Shown here: one piece after another, positions 1-6,324 of the stretch
How positions within the stretch are numbered: position 1 is the first letter of the stretch
How the letters are laid out: each line of letters starts with the position of its first letter
Source of the DNA: Candidatus Competibacteraceae bacterium
Lineage (GTDB): Bacteria > Pseudomonadota > Gammaproteobacteria > Competibacterales > Competibacteraceae
DNA: 8,001 bases
Assembly (NCBI GenBank): GCA_016712625.1
Contig: JADJQQ010000021.1
Span: 1 to 8,001 of the forward strand
Direction: 5' to 3'
Program-made: the position numbers and the translations under genes
Notes under the pieces: model-generated
The model's input: the letters and a program-made list of their open reading frames with translations, nothing else
What the model was told of the DNA's origin: nothing
Database searches by the model: none

Positions 1-6
1 CATCAT
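1..6 (-). other. Start of the next gene downstream, cut by the window edge
   Basis: The stop codon of the minor-tail-type gene (TGA, 8 to 6) overlaps an ATG at 6 to 4, followed by a second ATG at 3 to 1. This TGATG arrangement is typical of translationally coupled phage genes, so another minus-strand gene probably begins here and continues beyond the window. Nothing of its product can be read. Confidence 0.4.
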
Positions 7-699
7 CATCTTGCTGTCTCTATCGCCCGTCGAATCGCTTTAACGGCTTGGTCTGGAAGTAATTGGATCGCAGACGCTTGGACACTTGGCATCCATTCCA
101 GTACTGCTTTGTATTGCGCTCGATCAACAAAATGGTACAGCATGATAATTGCACTTCCTTTGGATCGAGACTTCAACCGATAGATTCCAGGCTGCATTCT
201 TACCGACAATCCCGGCCGGATCACAAATAGCCGCCGTCGGTCGCCTGCTATCCCGCCAGCTCTTGGAAGTCCGTTGATGATCTTATTGACTTCGGCCTGT
301 CTTGGGTTTCCATAACTGTTGCGCGGCATATTGTCGGTAGGAACCGCACGCCATCCGCCCGGCAACCATCCTTTGCTGCGCAAGAACTTCTCTAACCGCT
401 GATCGCCGCGCTGTCCGCCTTCTTTCATGCGTCTTGATGATGGCTGCGCGTTTTGGATCAATGAAGACCCGCGCCGTTAGCGTTTCCTTAGTCGCCTTAT
501 CAACCCGTGTTGCGCCTTTGATGAGCGGGGTTGGTCGATCGAAACGGGTTTCCAACTGAGTCCGCCCTATCTTTTGCGTCGCAAAGGCGGTCCCGTTAAG
601 GGTTACGGTCAGCGCGTAGTTGATTTGATCGGATGCCAATCCTCGAAATAGGCGCTGTACCTCAGCCATTCCTCGAATATCGATCTCTACCATTCTCAT
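6..699 (-). pseudogene. Minor tail-type phage protein, split by one frameshift
   Basis: Two overlapping frames form one protein of about 230 residues. The N-terminal part (from 699, or more likely the ATG at 693) reads VEIDIRGMAEVQRLFRG and contains the phrase FDRPTP, which I associate with phage minor tail proteins. The C-terminal part continues in another frame as GGQRGDQRLEKFLRSKGWLP, then YGNPRQAEVNKIINGL and a closing segment with RPGLSVRMQPGIY. The frames meet at GAAAGAAGG (421 to 428): removing one A gives KTHEEGGQRGDQ, the expected join. The total length is a multiple of three plus one, which fits a single inserted base. The second ATG (693) is preferred because AAGG lies 8 bases upstream of it, while it is only 2 bases from the first ATG. 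Its position at the end of a structural gene run supports a virion role. The exact tail function is inferred. Confidence 0.6.
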
Positions 700-752
700 G
701 ACCTTACAAAGTTCACGCCGGAATGATTACGCCCACTTCCAAACCTCGGCTA

Positions 753-1109
753 TTATAGAACTTTAACCTGAATAATAGCACTGTGATCTATATTCGTTCT
801 ACCCAAATCAACGGCACCAGTCTTTGTCGTAGTAACCCTATGGGTTACAGAAATCTGAGTCGATCCGACAGATGACTTAACCTCTACAGCATAGGCCGTT
901 TGGTATTCCGTGCCATCCAGCGTGATCGGCCCGACCGATGTGGGCTCGGTTTCTTTGGTTCCTCCTGTAACCGTCGCGGAATGCGCCGTAATCGTTTCAC
1001 CGGTAGTCAACCAATCGTCATAGACGAAATAGACCCAATCGGATGAATCCTCATCAATTGGGTCATTTTTAAGAACTACCGGCTTTTTGCCATCGTGAGT
1101 GTATGCCAT
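753..1109 (-). CDS. Small beta-rich phage structural-type protein
   Basis: An intact 118-residue protein starting MAYTHDGKKPVVLKNDP. The middle has alternating hydrophobic and polar residues (DWLTTGETITAHSATVTGG) and the later part reads VSVTHRV-like strands (TQISVTHRVTTT). This order, an acidic 'D-W-x-x-W/WL' start, 'GETIT', then a late 'T-x-R-V-T-T', resembles small Ig-like proteins often found between head/neck and tail genes of siphoviruses and podoviruses. There are no signal peptide, membrane segment or cysteines. It starts 5 bases after the stop of the upstream gene, so it is almost certainly co-translated with it. The 53-base gap to the following gene contains no clear terminator. Assignment as a virion protein is by context and composition; no specific family is claimed. 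Confidence 0.75.
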   Translation of the reverse strand: MAYTHDGKKPVVLKNDPIDEDSSDWVYFVYDDWLTTGETITAHSATVTGGTKETEPTSVGPITLDGTEYQTAYAVEVKSSVGSTQISVTHRVTTTKTGAVDLGRTNIDHSAIIQVKVL

Positions 1110-1114
1110 GTCAA

Positions 1115-1486
1115 TTAAGTCGGGTCGGCAATCTCAACATCGAACGCATTCACGGTCACAGTTCCGCCGCTAGTCAACGCTTGGCTGGTGCATGTCGTCA
1201 TCCAGATATTCGTGGCATCGGTCAAAACAACATGAGTTGCGGTCCCGCTCCCGGTTATAGAAATACTCGCTTGCTGGGCAACCGTCAATTTACGTCCGCT
1301 TGTATCGCCGTTGGCAATCGTGTAATCGCCGTTTCCTGCACCTGCCGTCAGCGTCACATTAGCCAGTGTTACCGCCGCTATTCCAGCATGGTTCGCCGGT
1401 TCTGCGGAAGTGACGTGCAGCGTGGTGCAATTATCAAGTTGGTTCAGGTAAGCGTCCAGGAAATGATCTTCGACTTTCTTAGCCAT
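1115..1486 (-). CDS. Phage structural-type protein, 123 residues
   Basis: An intact ORF beginning MAKKVEDHFLDAYLNQL, a short amphipathic helix, followed by a Thr/Ala/Val/Gly-rich beta domain (TLANVTLTAGAGNGDYTIAN, GRKLTVAQQASISITGSG) and ending SQALTSGGTVTVNAFDVEIA. I associate the helix-then-beta-sandwich layout and the 'SQALTSGGTVTV' ending with small structural proteins next to tail genes in Caudoviricetes. The ATG overlaps the end of the upstream gene by 8 bases, and AAGGTGG lies just upstream as a ribosome binding site, so the start is well supported. No Cys-rich, enzymatic or transmembrane features are visible. It is likely a virion component, but its position in the particle cannot be told. 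Confidence 0.75.
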   Translation of the reverse strand: MAKKVEDHFLDAYLNQLDNCTTLHVTSAEPANHAGIAAVTLANVTLTAGAGNGDYTIANGDTSGRKLTVAQQASISITGSGTATHVVLTDATNIWMTTCTSQALTSGGTVTVNAFDVEIADPT

Positions 1487-1724
1487 TTGCGGCCACCTTC
1501 GTTTTCACGTTTTCAGGATATACAGTCACGCGCCGATTCGGGTCAATATCGGGAGCGGCATCGCGGCCTTCAATCTCGATAAACCCGGCACGGTAAATCG
1601 CGTCAACCTCGGAATCGGTCAGAGCCGGGTAGTCATCGGTTTCGATGGTATTGCCAGCGCGCAAGACCAAACCATTGCTAGTCCGGTACGGGATTTGAGG
1701 AACGTCTTTGACTGTAATAAGCAT
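1479..1724 (-). CDS. Small phage protein of unknown function, 81 residues
   Basis: An intact ORF starting MLITVKDVPQIPYRTSNGL and ending with a basic tail (RRVTVYPENVKTKVAANG). The centre is acidic with a possible helix (YPALTDSEVDAIYRAGFIEI), in which 'TDSEVDAIYRAGFIEI' looks like a short fold that recognises a partner. I do not recognise a named family. The start is fixed by a TAATG overlap in which the last A of the stop of the large LamG/repeat gene is the first base of this ATG, so translation is likely coupled. The gene sits between the host-recognition protein and two beta-rich structural proteins, which suggests a virion or assembly role, but this is inferred from position only. Confidence 0.7.
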   Translation of the reverse strand: MLITVKDVPQIPYRTSNGLVLRAGNTIETDDYPALTDSEVDAIYRAGFIEIEGRDAAPDIDPNRRVTVYPENVKTKVAANG

Positions 1725-3387
1725 TAGGATACCACTCGCGTTGATTGGGTTAAAAGAATGAATCTATCGGCAGGCGTTAATAAAACATATCGGTCAGATG
1801 CACCAAGCACGATAGCGCGTCCAGTCGGAACTTGCAATAAACCCGACGAAATACCAGCCATGTCAAACCGATTGGCTTGCAGTAAATCAGCGGGGAATAT
1901 TGCATGTGCTTGAATCAGACCCGGCGACTCAATCCCTTGAGCATTCAATAAATCGGCTGGTGAAAGACCGAAAATTACATCAAGCAACGCGCCTTCCATT
2001 TCCTGTTCGTGCAATAGATCGGCAGGGACAAGGATAAAACCTTGGAACAATTCAGACGCATCAATCGAATTGACGTGAGTTAATTCGTTGGGCGCTATCG
2101 TGTGCGCTTGCGTCAATCCGGGCGACTCGATAGCTTGAGAACTCAATAGATCATCAACCGACAGACTACCCAAAACAGCCAGCGTCACGTTATCAACTGC
2201 TTGAGCGGTCAATAGCTCGCTTGGCGAAATAACATTAGCCTGTACGATAACCGGGGAGTCGAGAATAACCGCATGATCCATTCCAGCCGGAATCAGCACG
2301 TTGGACTGTACGATAACCGGCGAATCGATGGATTGCGCATTAAGTGCGTCGTTGGGCGATATGATATGCGCTTGAAGCAACAGAGGCGCATCCATTGCTT
2401 GCAAGGTCATCATTTCATCCGGCGTTATGTCGCCGGACACTACAAGGGCGATGTTATCCAGGGTTTGCGCGTGCGTTATGTCGGCAATCGCCAGCGTATG
2501 CGCCTGGATTAGCGTCGTAGCATCCATCGAATTGATTTGCAGCAATTCGGATGGAGAGATAAAGGACTGCTGCAATAACGTTGTCGGGTCTATCGCTTGT
2601 GTATTAATCGCATCGCTTGGAGTGAGCGTAAACGCTTGCGTGATCGTCGCGTTATCCAATGCTTGGGAATGTAATAATTCGGCTACCGATAAAATATGCG
2701 CCTGTAGCAAGGTTGCCGCGTCCATGCTTTGCGCGTGTTGCATGTTGTTTGGTAATATTGTTGCCGCGCCGCCACCCAACGAGTTGTCATAAATCGCTTG
2801 CGCTTCAGACGCGGTTGCGGCATCCAGCCATATTCGCACATCCGCGAGCTTGCCATTTATTGGGTTTCCCCGGCCAGTTGGCGTTACTGCTGGTGAGGCC
2901 CCGATTAAACTTGAAATTCCCGAATAGCCGGAGTCTGCATTAATTGCGGTCCCAGTTACATCCCACTGATGTATAGGCGTTGTATTGCCGTTCTTGTAAA
3001 GTTTTAACTCGTTCCCGGACAATCCGAAATCAAGCACCCAAACCATGTGGACTTTTGTTTCGTCAGGGTAGTCCGTCGCAGCGCCAACGTATGTGCTCCC
3101 ATTAATACGAGCGCGCGCTGTAGCTCCGCCCGTTACGCCCACCATAAACTGATGCCCGGCTTCAAAGTACGAGTTCCCATTCATAAAAACACGGGAGTCG
3201 TAAGTATTTCCCTCTTCCCGCTCGTACCAATATGCAATCGTTATTTTAGTAGCTGCGGCAAGCGGGACAACGGACCCGAGCTGGATGTAATAAAAGTTTG
3301 AGCTATCATTGATCGGGTCTAAATCAATACCACCCGTTATTCCACCGCTCCCCCACGCTTCGCCCGATCCGTTCCACGAATACGTTT
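1724..3387 (-). pseudogene. C-terminal half of secreted LamG and 22-residue-repeat protein
   Basis: This frame continues a gene that starts at 3936 or 3906. An ORF counted from the ATG at 3184 is 486 residues, but its reading frame is open upstream to about 3387 and encodes plausible protein there (TYSWNGSGEAWGSGG, then FYYIQLGSVVPLAAATKITI). With that extension the first part is a LamG/concanavalin-like lectin domain, closing with the signature KLADVRIWLDAATASEAQAI. Then come 13 full 22-residue repeats plus one partial (2764 to 1850). The C-terminus is a short hydrophobic beta segment (SDRYVLLTPADRFILLT). LamG domains commonly bind glycans, so a receptor-binding or tail-fibre role is likely. 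The stop overlaps the next ATG (TAATG). The protein appears broken from its N-terminal half by one missing base near 3385 to 3390. Confidence 0.75.
1850..2764 (-). repeat. 13 full tandem 22-residue (66-base) protein repeats plus a partial copy
   Basis: In the LamG protein, thirteen consecutive 22-residue units are followed without gaps from 2707 to 1850, preceded by a partial unit from 2764. The core pattern is QAHxIxPxDLLxAQ, then a hydrophobic residue, Asp or Glu, three variable residues and Leu or Ile. Clear members include QAHILSVAELLHSQALD, QAHIISPNDALNAQSID, QANVISPSELLTAQAVD and QAHTIAPNELTHVNSID. At DNA level the units have diverged, except that copies starting near 2241 and 2307 still share a run around tgtacgataaccgg exactly 66 bases apart. 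The regular length and hydrophobic spacing suggest a solenoid or an extended stalk. No named Pfam repeat is claimed. Confidence 0.9.
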
Positions 3388-3936
3388 CTCTCCTAATGAT
3401 CCGCTTCGCGTCACAGTCCCATCATAACTCGATGGCGTCCCATAGCCGCCGGCGTTATCAACCGCCGTACCGCTCGTTTCTTGCAGTTTCCACCAAAAAT
3501 CAGGCGTTGCACTTAACGCCATTGGATCGCTCCCACTCGGCTCGATGTGGCCCCATACGCCAGTCGGAACTGCCGGAAGGGTTTGTGCCAGCGTATCCCA
3601 ATCCGACGGCTCACACGGCCCGAGAGGATCGCCGCATTGATAGCCGGTCGGGGGTATTGCGCGGACGCGGGCTGAAATGACTTCTCCCGGTTGACCCGGA
3701 ACATCGAAGGTGTGTTGTGTTGCAGTGATGCCATCAGCCGTTACCCCGTTTGCTTCTAGTTCGATTGTCGTTCCACTCGGCCAGTCTTGCCGGGCGTTCC
3801 ACGCAAACGTCAGCGGGATTGCCGTTGCGCTTTGCGATGCGAGACCGAGCGCGGCGAACGGAACTAGAAGAACACCCAAGCAATTCAACAACCCTTTTCG
3901 TTTCACGGTGTTCAATAATCGCCCTCTCCAATTCAT
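3337..3936 (-). pseudogene. N-terminal half of secreted FnIII-like/LamG protein
   Basis: The frame reads a basic start, a hydrophobic stretch (LLNCLGVLLVPFAALGLA) and an A-x-A site (SATA), then IPLTFAWNARQDWPSG. That is a Sec signal peptide followed by a fibronectin type III-like domain similar in layout to the protein at 4090 to 4461. A Cys pair occurs in QCGDPLGPCEPSDW. It then begins a LamG domain (FWWKLQETSGTAVDNAGG, ending TVTRSGSLGE) and loses frame at GAGAAACG near 3385 to 3390; inserting one A would continue into the next half. ATG 3936 or GTG 3906 are possible starts. The GTG has GGAGAGG 16 bases upstream and gives a compact signal peptide; the ATG has no clear ribosome binding site. 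The TTG at 3945 is unlikely. The first 200 bases overlap the HTH-like gene in another frame. Confidence 0.7.
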
Positions 3937-4090
3937 CGGAATCAACTTTGGCCCGAACGCGCACCTTAATTGCTTTGTGTATAGGCCAGCCGTTAATTAA
4001 ACGGCTAATAAGGGTCGGATAAATAATCCCGTTTGAGCGCGCGATTGCACGCTGTTCAGCGGTAATTAACTTCCAGACCCTTTCCATCAT
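3734..4090 (-). CDS. Small helix-turn-helix-like protein
   Basis: An intact 118-residue basic protein. Residues about 8 to 42 (ITAEQRAIARSNGIIYPTL, then RLINGWPIHKAIKV) match the 'recognise a step, then act' helical motif seen in small phage DNA-binding proteins. A second HTH-like segment covers about residues 51 to 90 (LERAIIEHRETKRVVELLG, SSSSVRRARSRI). The C-terminus is Arg-rich. It begins with a TAATG overlap with the upstream FnIII-like gene; ATG 4087 is an alternative. The last 200 or so bases are shared with the signal-peptide gene in another frame, so one stretch appears to encode both a DNA-binding tail and a signal peptide. Regulation of the late operon is possible but not shown. 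Confidence 0.6.
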   Translation of the reverse strand: MMERVWKLITAEQRAIARSNGIIYPTLISRLINGWPIHKAIKVRVRAKVDSDELERAIIEHRETKRVVELLGCSSSSVRRARSRIAKRNGNPADVCVERPARLAEWNDNRTRSKRGNG

Positions 4091-4461
4091 TACGGGCCGG
4101 TTCTTATCAGGTTAATGGTCATCCCAGCGGGAACCGGAGGAACGGTTGGCTGATAACCAGCCGTTGCGGTAATCCAGCCGGACCACGCCGATATTAGCGC
4201 GCCGTTCACATTCTGTGCCGCAACTTCAACGGGGTCTCCCGGATTGGCGGTCAGAGAAACAGTCCAACTTGGCGAGGTCAGTACGGGCGAGACAGTCTCA
4301 GCGCCGCCGGTAACGCGGTACTTGGCTGCATAGGTTGGGGTATCGTCTGGATTCCAGGTAGGCGCGTCCCAACCTACAGTTAGTTGATACGTGTCAGCAA
4401 CTGCAGTGCTAGACAAAACCAGCGCCGCTGCAATAAACCCAAACTTGATTTGTTTAATCAT
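4090..4461 (-). CDS. Secreted FnIII-like phage protein
   Basis: Starts MIKQIKFGFIAAALVLSST with an A-V-A cleavage site, a standard Sec signal peptide, then mature DTYQLTVGWDAPTWNPDDTP. The rest is an FnIII/Ig-like beta sandwich (YRVTGGAETVSPVLTSPSW, EVAAQNVNGALISAWSGW) with a proline linker (PTVPPVP). ATG 4461 is preferred over 4467 because GGAG (4468 to 4471) lies 6 bases upstream of it. The gene overlaps the holin stop by 8 bases and its own stop overlaps the HTH-like gene (TAATG), so it belongs to the same late operon. A Sec signal peptide on a phage-gene neighbour of a tail fibre is unusual. A virion or envelope-facing role is inferred; the partner is unknown. Confidence 0.75.
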   Translation of the reverse strand: MIKQIKFGFIAAALVLSSTAVADTYQLTVGWDAPTWNPDDTPTYAAKYRVTGGAETVSPVLTSPSWTVSLTANPGDPVEVAAQNVNGALISAWSGWITATAGYQPTVPPVPAGMTINLIRTGP

Positions 4462-4790
4462 GTGCATCTCCGTACATTGATTTCATTTTTCCAATAACGG
4501 CCTTTTCGATCATAGTTAATGCACGTCCTCCCATGTGCCCGGAAATACCAACAACGAAAGCAGTAACCAGCGGTTTAAATTCTACGCTTTCGCACAACCA
4601 AAAGGCTAATACCCCACAAAACCCGCTAGTAGCAATGCTAACAATCGCTCTTTGTAATTGCGCATTTCCAGCATTTTCCGACCTGCTCTAAAAAATCCTG
4701 AAGAACAGACACAGCACCGCCGATTGCGCCAAGTATTACAACCAACGCATAGTGCGCAATAGAATAGTCTAACGGTGTCTTTTCAGGCAT
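4454..4790 (-). pseudogene. LydA-type holin with one frameshift
   Basis: Holins form inner-membrane holes that let the endolysin reach the wall. The N-terminal frame starts MPEKTPLDYSIAHYALVVIL, a membrane segment. The C-terminal frame reads IATSGFCGVLAFWLC, then KPLVTAFVGISGHMGGRAL, the 'GxxGHMG(S/G)RAL' signature typical of the LydA-like (phage_holin_3_3) family. Together they give 111 residues with three hydrophobic segments. The length is a multiple of three plus one, fitting one extra base; removing one A at GGAAAATGC (4674 to 4677) joins them as QVGNAGNAQLQRAIV. It starts at ATG 4790 with a weak upstream GAGTG and its stop TAA overlaps the FnIII-like gene by 8 bases. It lies next to the lipoprotein and DUF1353 genes, as expected for a lysis cassette. 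Confidence 0.75.
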
Positions 4791-4817
4791 CACTGTTCAC
4801 TCTTTTTGAGTTCATTT

Positions 4818-5066
4818 TTATTGAACTGGAACAGATGGGATTGAACTACCAACACACAACGCTCGCCAGCCAGCGACTTTCTCGGGATACGGGCCGATAG
4901 ATCGCATCCATTCGCCTACCGTAATTCCCCGGCACATAATTAATTCGGCGGACGAATACGTTAAGTGATTCGCGCTGGCAACTTGATCGATTACCGTATC
5001 GACAAACGGAATCCCGCCAGCGCACCCGGCAAGCGGAATCATTAATGCCAGTAGTGCGGATCGCAT
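4818..5066 (-). CDS. Small phage lipoprotein
   Basis: An 82-residue protein with a signal sequence (MRSALLALMIPLAGC) ending in a lipobox, LAGC, so it should be processed to a lipid-anchored Cys. The mature part includes VASANHLTYSSAELIMC and PEKVAGWRALC. The 'C..ITVGEW' and 'KVAGWRALC' phrases recall lipoproteins of unknown role seen beside phage lysis genes. AAGGA lies 5 bases before ATG 5066 and the start is secure. The gene is between DUF1353 and the holin, so a spanin-like or superinfection-related role is possible but unproven. The C-terminal SSIPSVPVQ is short and Pro-containing, unlike the long Pro-rich Rz1 spanin. Confidence 0.7.
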   Translation of the reverse strand: MRSALLALMIPLAGCAGGIPFVDTVIDQVASANHLTYSSAELIMCRGITVGEWMRSIGPYPEKVAGWRALCVGSSIPSVPVQ

Positions 5067-5095
5067 AGCAGTCCTTTATGTTGATTATTGATTAT

Positions 5096-5470
5096 TCAAA
5101 TTAGCTCTTTGCTATTCCATCCGATGCACCCGAAACAACGGACGGCCGCATAAAACAACGCGGCGCGGATTTCGTCAATTCCAGATTCGATTAAGCCACG
5201 ATAGAAAATCCCGTCCGCCGTAGCTCTCGGAAATGACTGTATTGAGTAAAGACAGTCGTGAACAATTGACGCAAGCGCGTATTGTTCGGGAGCGCCAAGG
5301 ATGGACCATCCAAGCCGGGGAATGCTGGCATAATCCGTAATAAATCCGGTAGGCGCGGTTATAGCGCCATACTTTGAATCGATATAACGAAACGGCGCTT
5401 GCAACATCCAGCGCCGTCCGTCGATGTAGGAGACTATTAAGGGGTCTGGAAAGGCTTGCTTATTCATCAT
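5096..5470 (-). CDS. DUF1353 phage protein
   Basis: An intact 124-residue protein that matches the DUF1353 family pattern: FITDYASIPR near the middle, then IVHDCLYS and later FYRGLIESGI. The name and function of this family remain unknown, but it is frequent in tailed-phage genomes near tail or lysis genes. It begins with MMNKQAFPDPLIVSYIDGRR, either ATG at 5470 or 5467 being possible, with AAGG just upstream. The start is 16 bases after the stop of the cell wall hydrolase reading, and the lipoprotein gene follows after a 29-base gap, so it belongs to the lysis cassette. No signal peptide or membrane segment is seen. Confidence 0.85.
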   Translation of the reverse strand: MMNKQAFPDPLIVSYIDGRRWMLQAPFRYIDSKYGAITAPTGFITDYASIPRLGWSILGAPEQYALASIVHDCLYSIQSFPRATADGIFYRGLIESGIDEIRAALFYAAVRCFGCIGWNSKELI

Positions 5471-5486
5471 CCCTTACCGTCAAGAC

Positions 5487-5951
5487 CTATCTTAAAAAAG
5501 CGTGGTTCTTTATTACGATAACCGGAGTTTTCCCTTTCGCCCATTTTGTTTTTGGGATTACCTTGACGGTGCAATAATGATCAGCGCCCTTTGAAACATC
5601 GTCCGCCGGTCCCCGCGTTCAAGCACGGATTCACATAAAGCCCGGAATTGCCTTCACGTCGTTTCTCTTGAGCGTGTCGTGATCATGCAGGATTTTGGAT
5701 TGCGGGTCTGACTTGTTCAGCATGAAACTGCGAGATCCCTACAGACAGCCGCAATTGTCATCCTGAATACCGTCCCGGTTACGGCTCCACCAGCCTGGAT
5801 TTTCGTAGCGATTGCGGATCACCCAGGCGACGGCGCGCTGGCCCATGCGGAGCTCGCCCCATAGCGCCTCGGCCCACACCGTCAATGCCATCGTGTCAAG
5901 GTCAAACGGGAATGTGTGTTCATTTTTGGCACTTTGTATCTTTCTTTGCAC
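5487..5951 (-). pseudogene. SleB-like cell wall hydrolase (endolysin), many indels
   Basis: Endolysins of this type cut peptidoglycan at lysis. The intact early part reads FDLDTMALTVWAEALWGEL, then VAWVIRNRYENPGWWSRN and DGIQDD. This matches the SleB/Hydrolase_2 pattern 'tlWgEARGE...AVAwVIlNR' with the catalytic-type Glu. Downstream the family continues only if bases are restored: IAAVC(R)D, QFSCWN, NKSDPQSKIL, ESVLERG, then DHYCTVKVIPKTKWAKGKTP and a stop at 5489 to 5487. At least six indels are needed in about 450 bases. The remaining ORF from GTG 5951 is only 70 residues. Start could be GTG 5951, ATG 5923 or ATG 5891. The WARGKTP-like ending supports the family call. As written it would not be functional. 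Confidence 0.75.
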
Positions 5952-6107
5952 AAATCTGGAAACTGGCGGTCATCAACAGCTACCGCAACCGGAAGCGGGT
6001 TGCTGTGCCTAAACTGCTTGCACTTGAAACAGGCTGTGCGCTCCGGGCGGAGGAGCATCTGGACCGCTGATATTGGGCGTGGCTTGCTGGTCCATGGCTT
6101 CTTGCAT
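5882..6107 (-). pseudogene. Small Cys-containing protein, frameshifted
   Basis: From ATG 6107 the frame reads MQEAMDQQATPNISGPDAP, then PPGAHS and stops. After a shift of one base it continues ACFKCKQFRHSNPLPVAV, then DDRQFPDLCKERYKVPKMN to a stop at 5884 to 5882. The CxxC plus a later Cys hints at a metal-binding knuckle. The end overlaps the cell wall hydrolase start. I do not recognise the family. Alternatively the first piece starts at ATG 6095 (MDQQATPN). Confidence is limited because the join is inferred. Confidence 0.4.
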
Positions 6108-6136
6108 TATCACATTTTAGACGATACATGCAAGCA

Positions 6137-6324
6137 TTATTTCCCATCGTGGCGCTGTTCTCCCTCAGAGACTCGATCCCGTGCTTGAAGCCGTGCAGGA
6201 ATGCGGCTTTGTAGTGCCTTCACCGCATTTCTCGTTGATGACGCTCTTGTTCCTCGCCGTGCAGTTGCAGGACGCTTTCGACATAAGCCCATCAAAACGG
6301 GGCTGCCAGCATTTCAGGTTTCAT
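6137..6324 (-). pseudogene. Small phage protein with an HYKAAFLHGFKHG-type motif, frameshifted
   Basis: Starts MKPEMLAAP immediately after the stop of the upstream gene (TAA at 6327 to 6325, ATG at 6324). Another frame gives WAYVESVLQLHGEEQERHQ, and the third part reads HYKAAFLHGFKHGIESL. The last frame ends EGEQRHDGK and a stop at 6139 to 6137. The phrase HYKAAFLHGFKHG resembles a conserved segment in small, functionally unnamed phage proteins. At least two indels are needed, including one at CCGTTTTGATGG. Function is unknown. Confidence 0.5.

Noticed and set aside
1..699. Programmed tail-assembly chaperone frameshift (gpG/gpGT type)
   Set aside because: The protein does not look like a chaperone, no slippery heptamer is present, and no tape-measure gene follows in the window.
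1103..1582. Plus-strand ORF of 159 codons
   Set aside because: It lies opposite two tightly coupled minus-strand genes with good ribosome binding sites and has no recognisable domain; it is a shadow.
1850..2764. Tandem array as a possible CRISPR or DNA-level repeat element
   Set aside because: The 66-base period is a whole number of codons, the open frame is continuous, and there are no identical repeats separated by unique spacers. It is a protein repeat.
3309..3680. Plus-strand ORF opposite the LamG gene
   Set aside because: Low-complexity, Arg/Ser/Pro-rich composition with no family features, opposite a gene with clear domains.
1724..3936. Diversity-generating retroelement target in the tail-fibre-like gene
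   Set aside because: No reverse transcriptase gene and no variable/template repeat pair were seen in the window.
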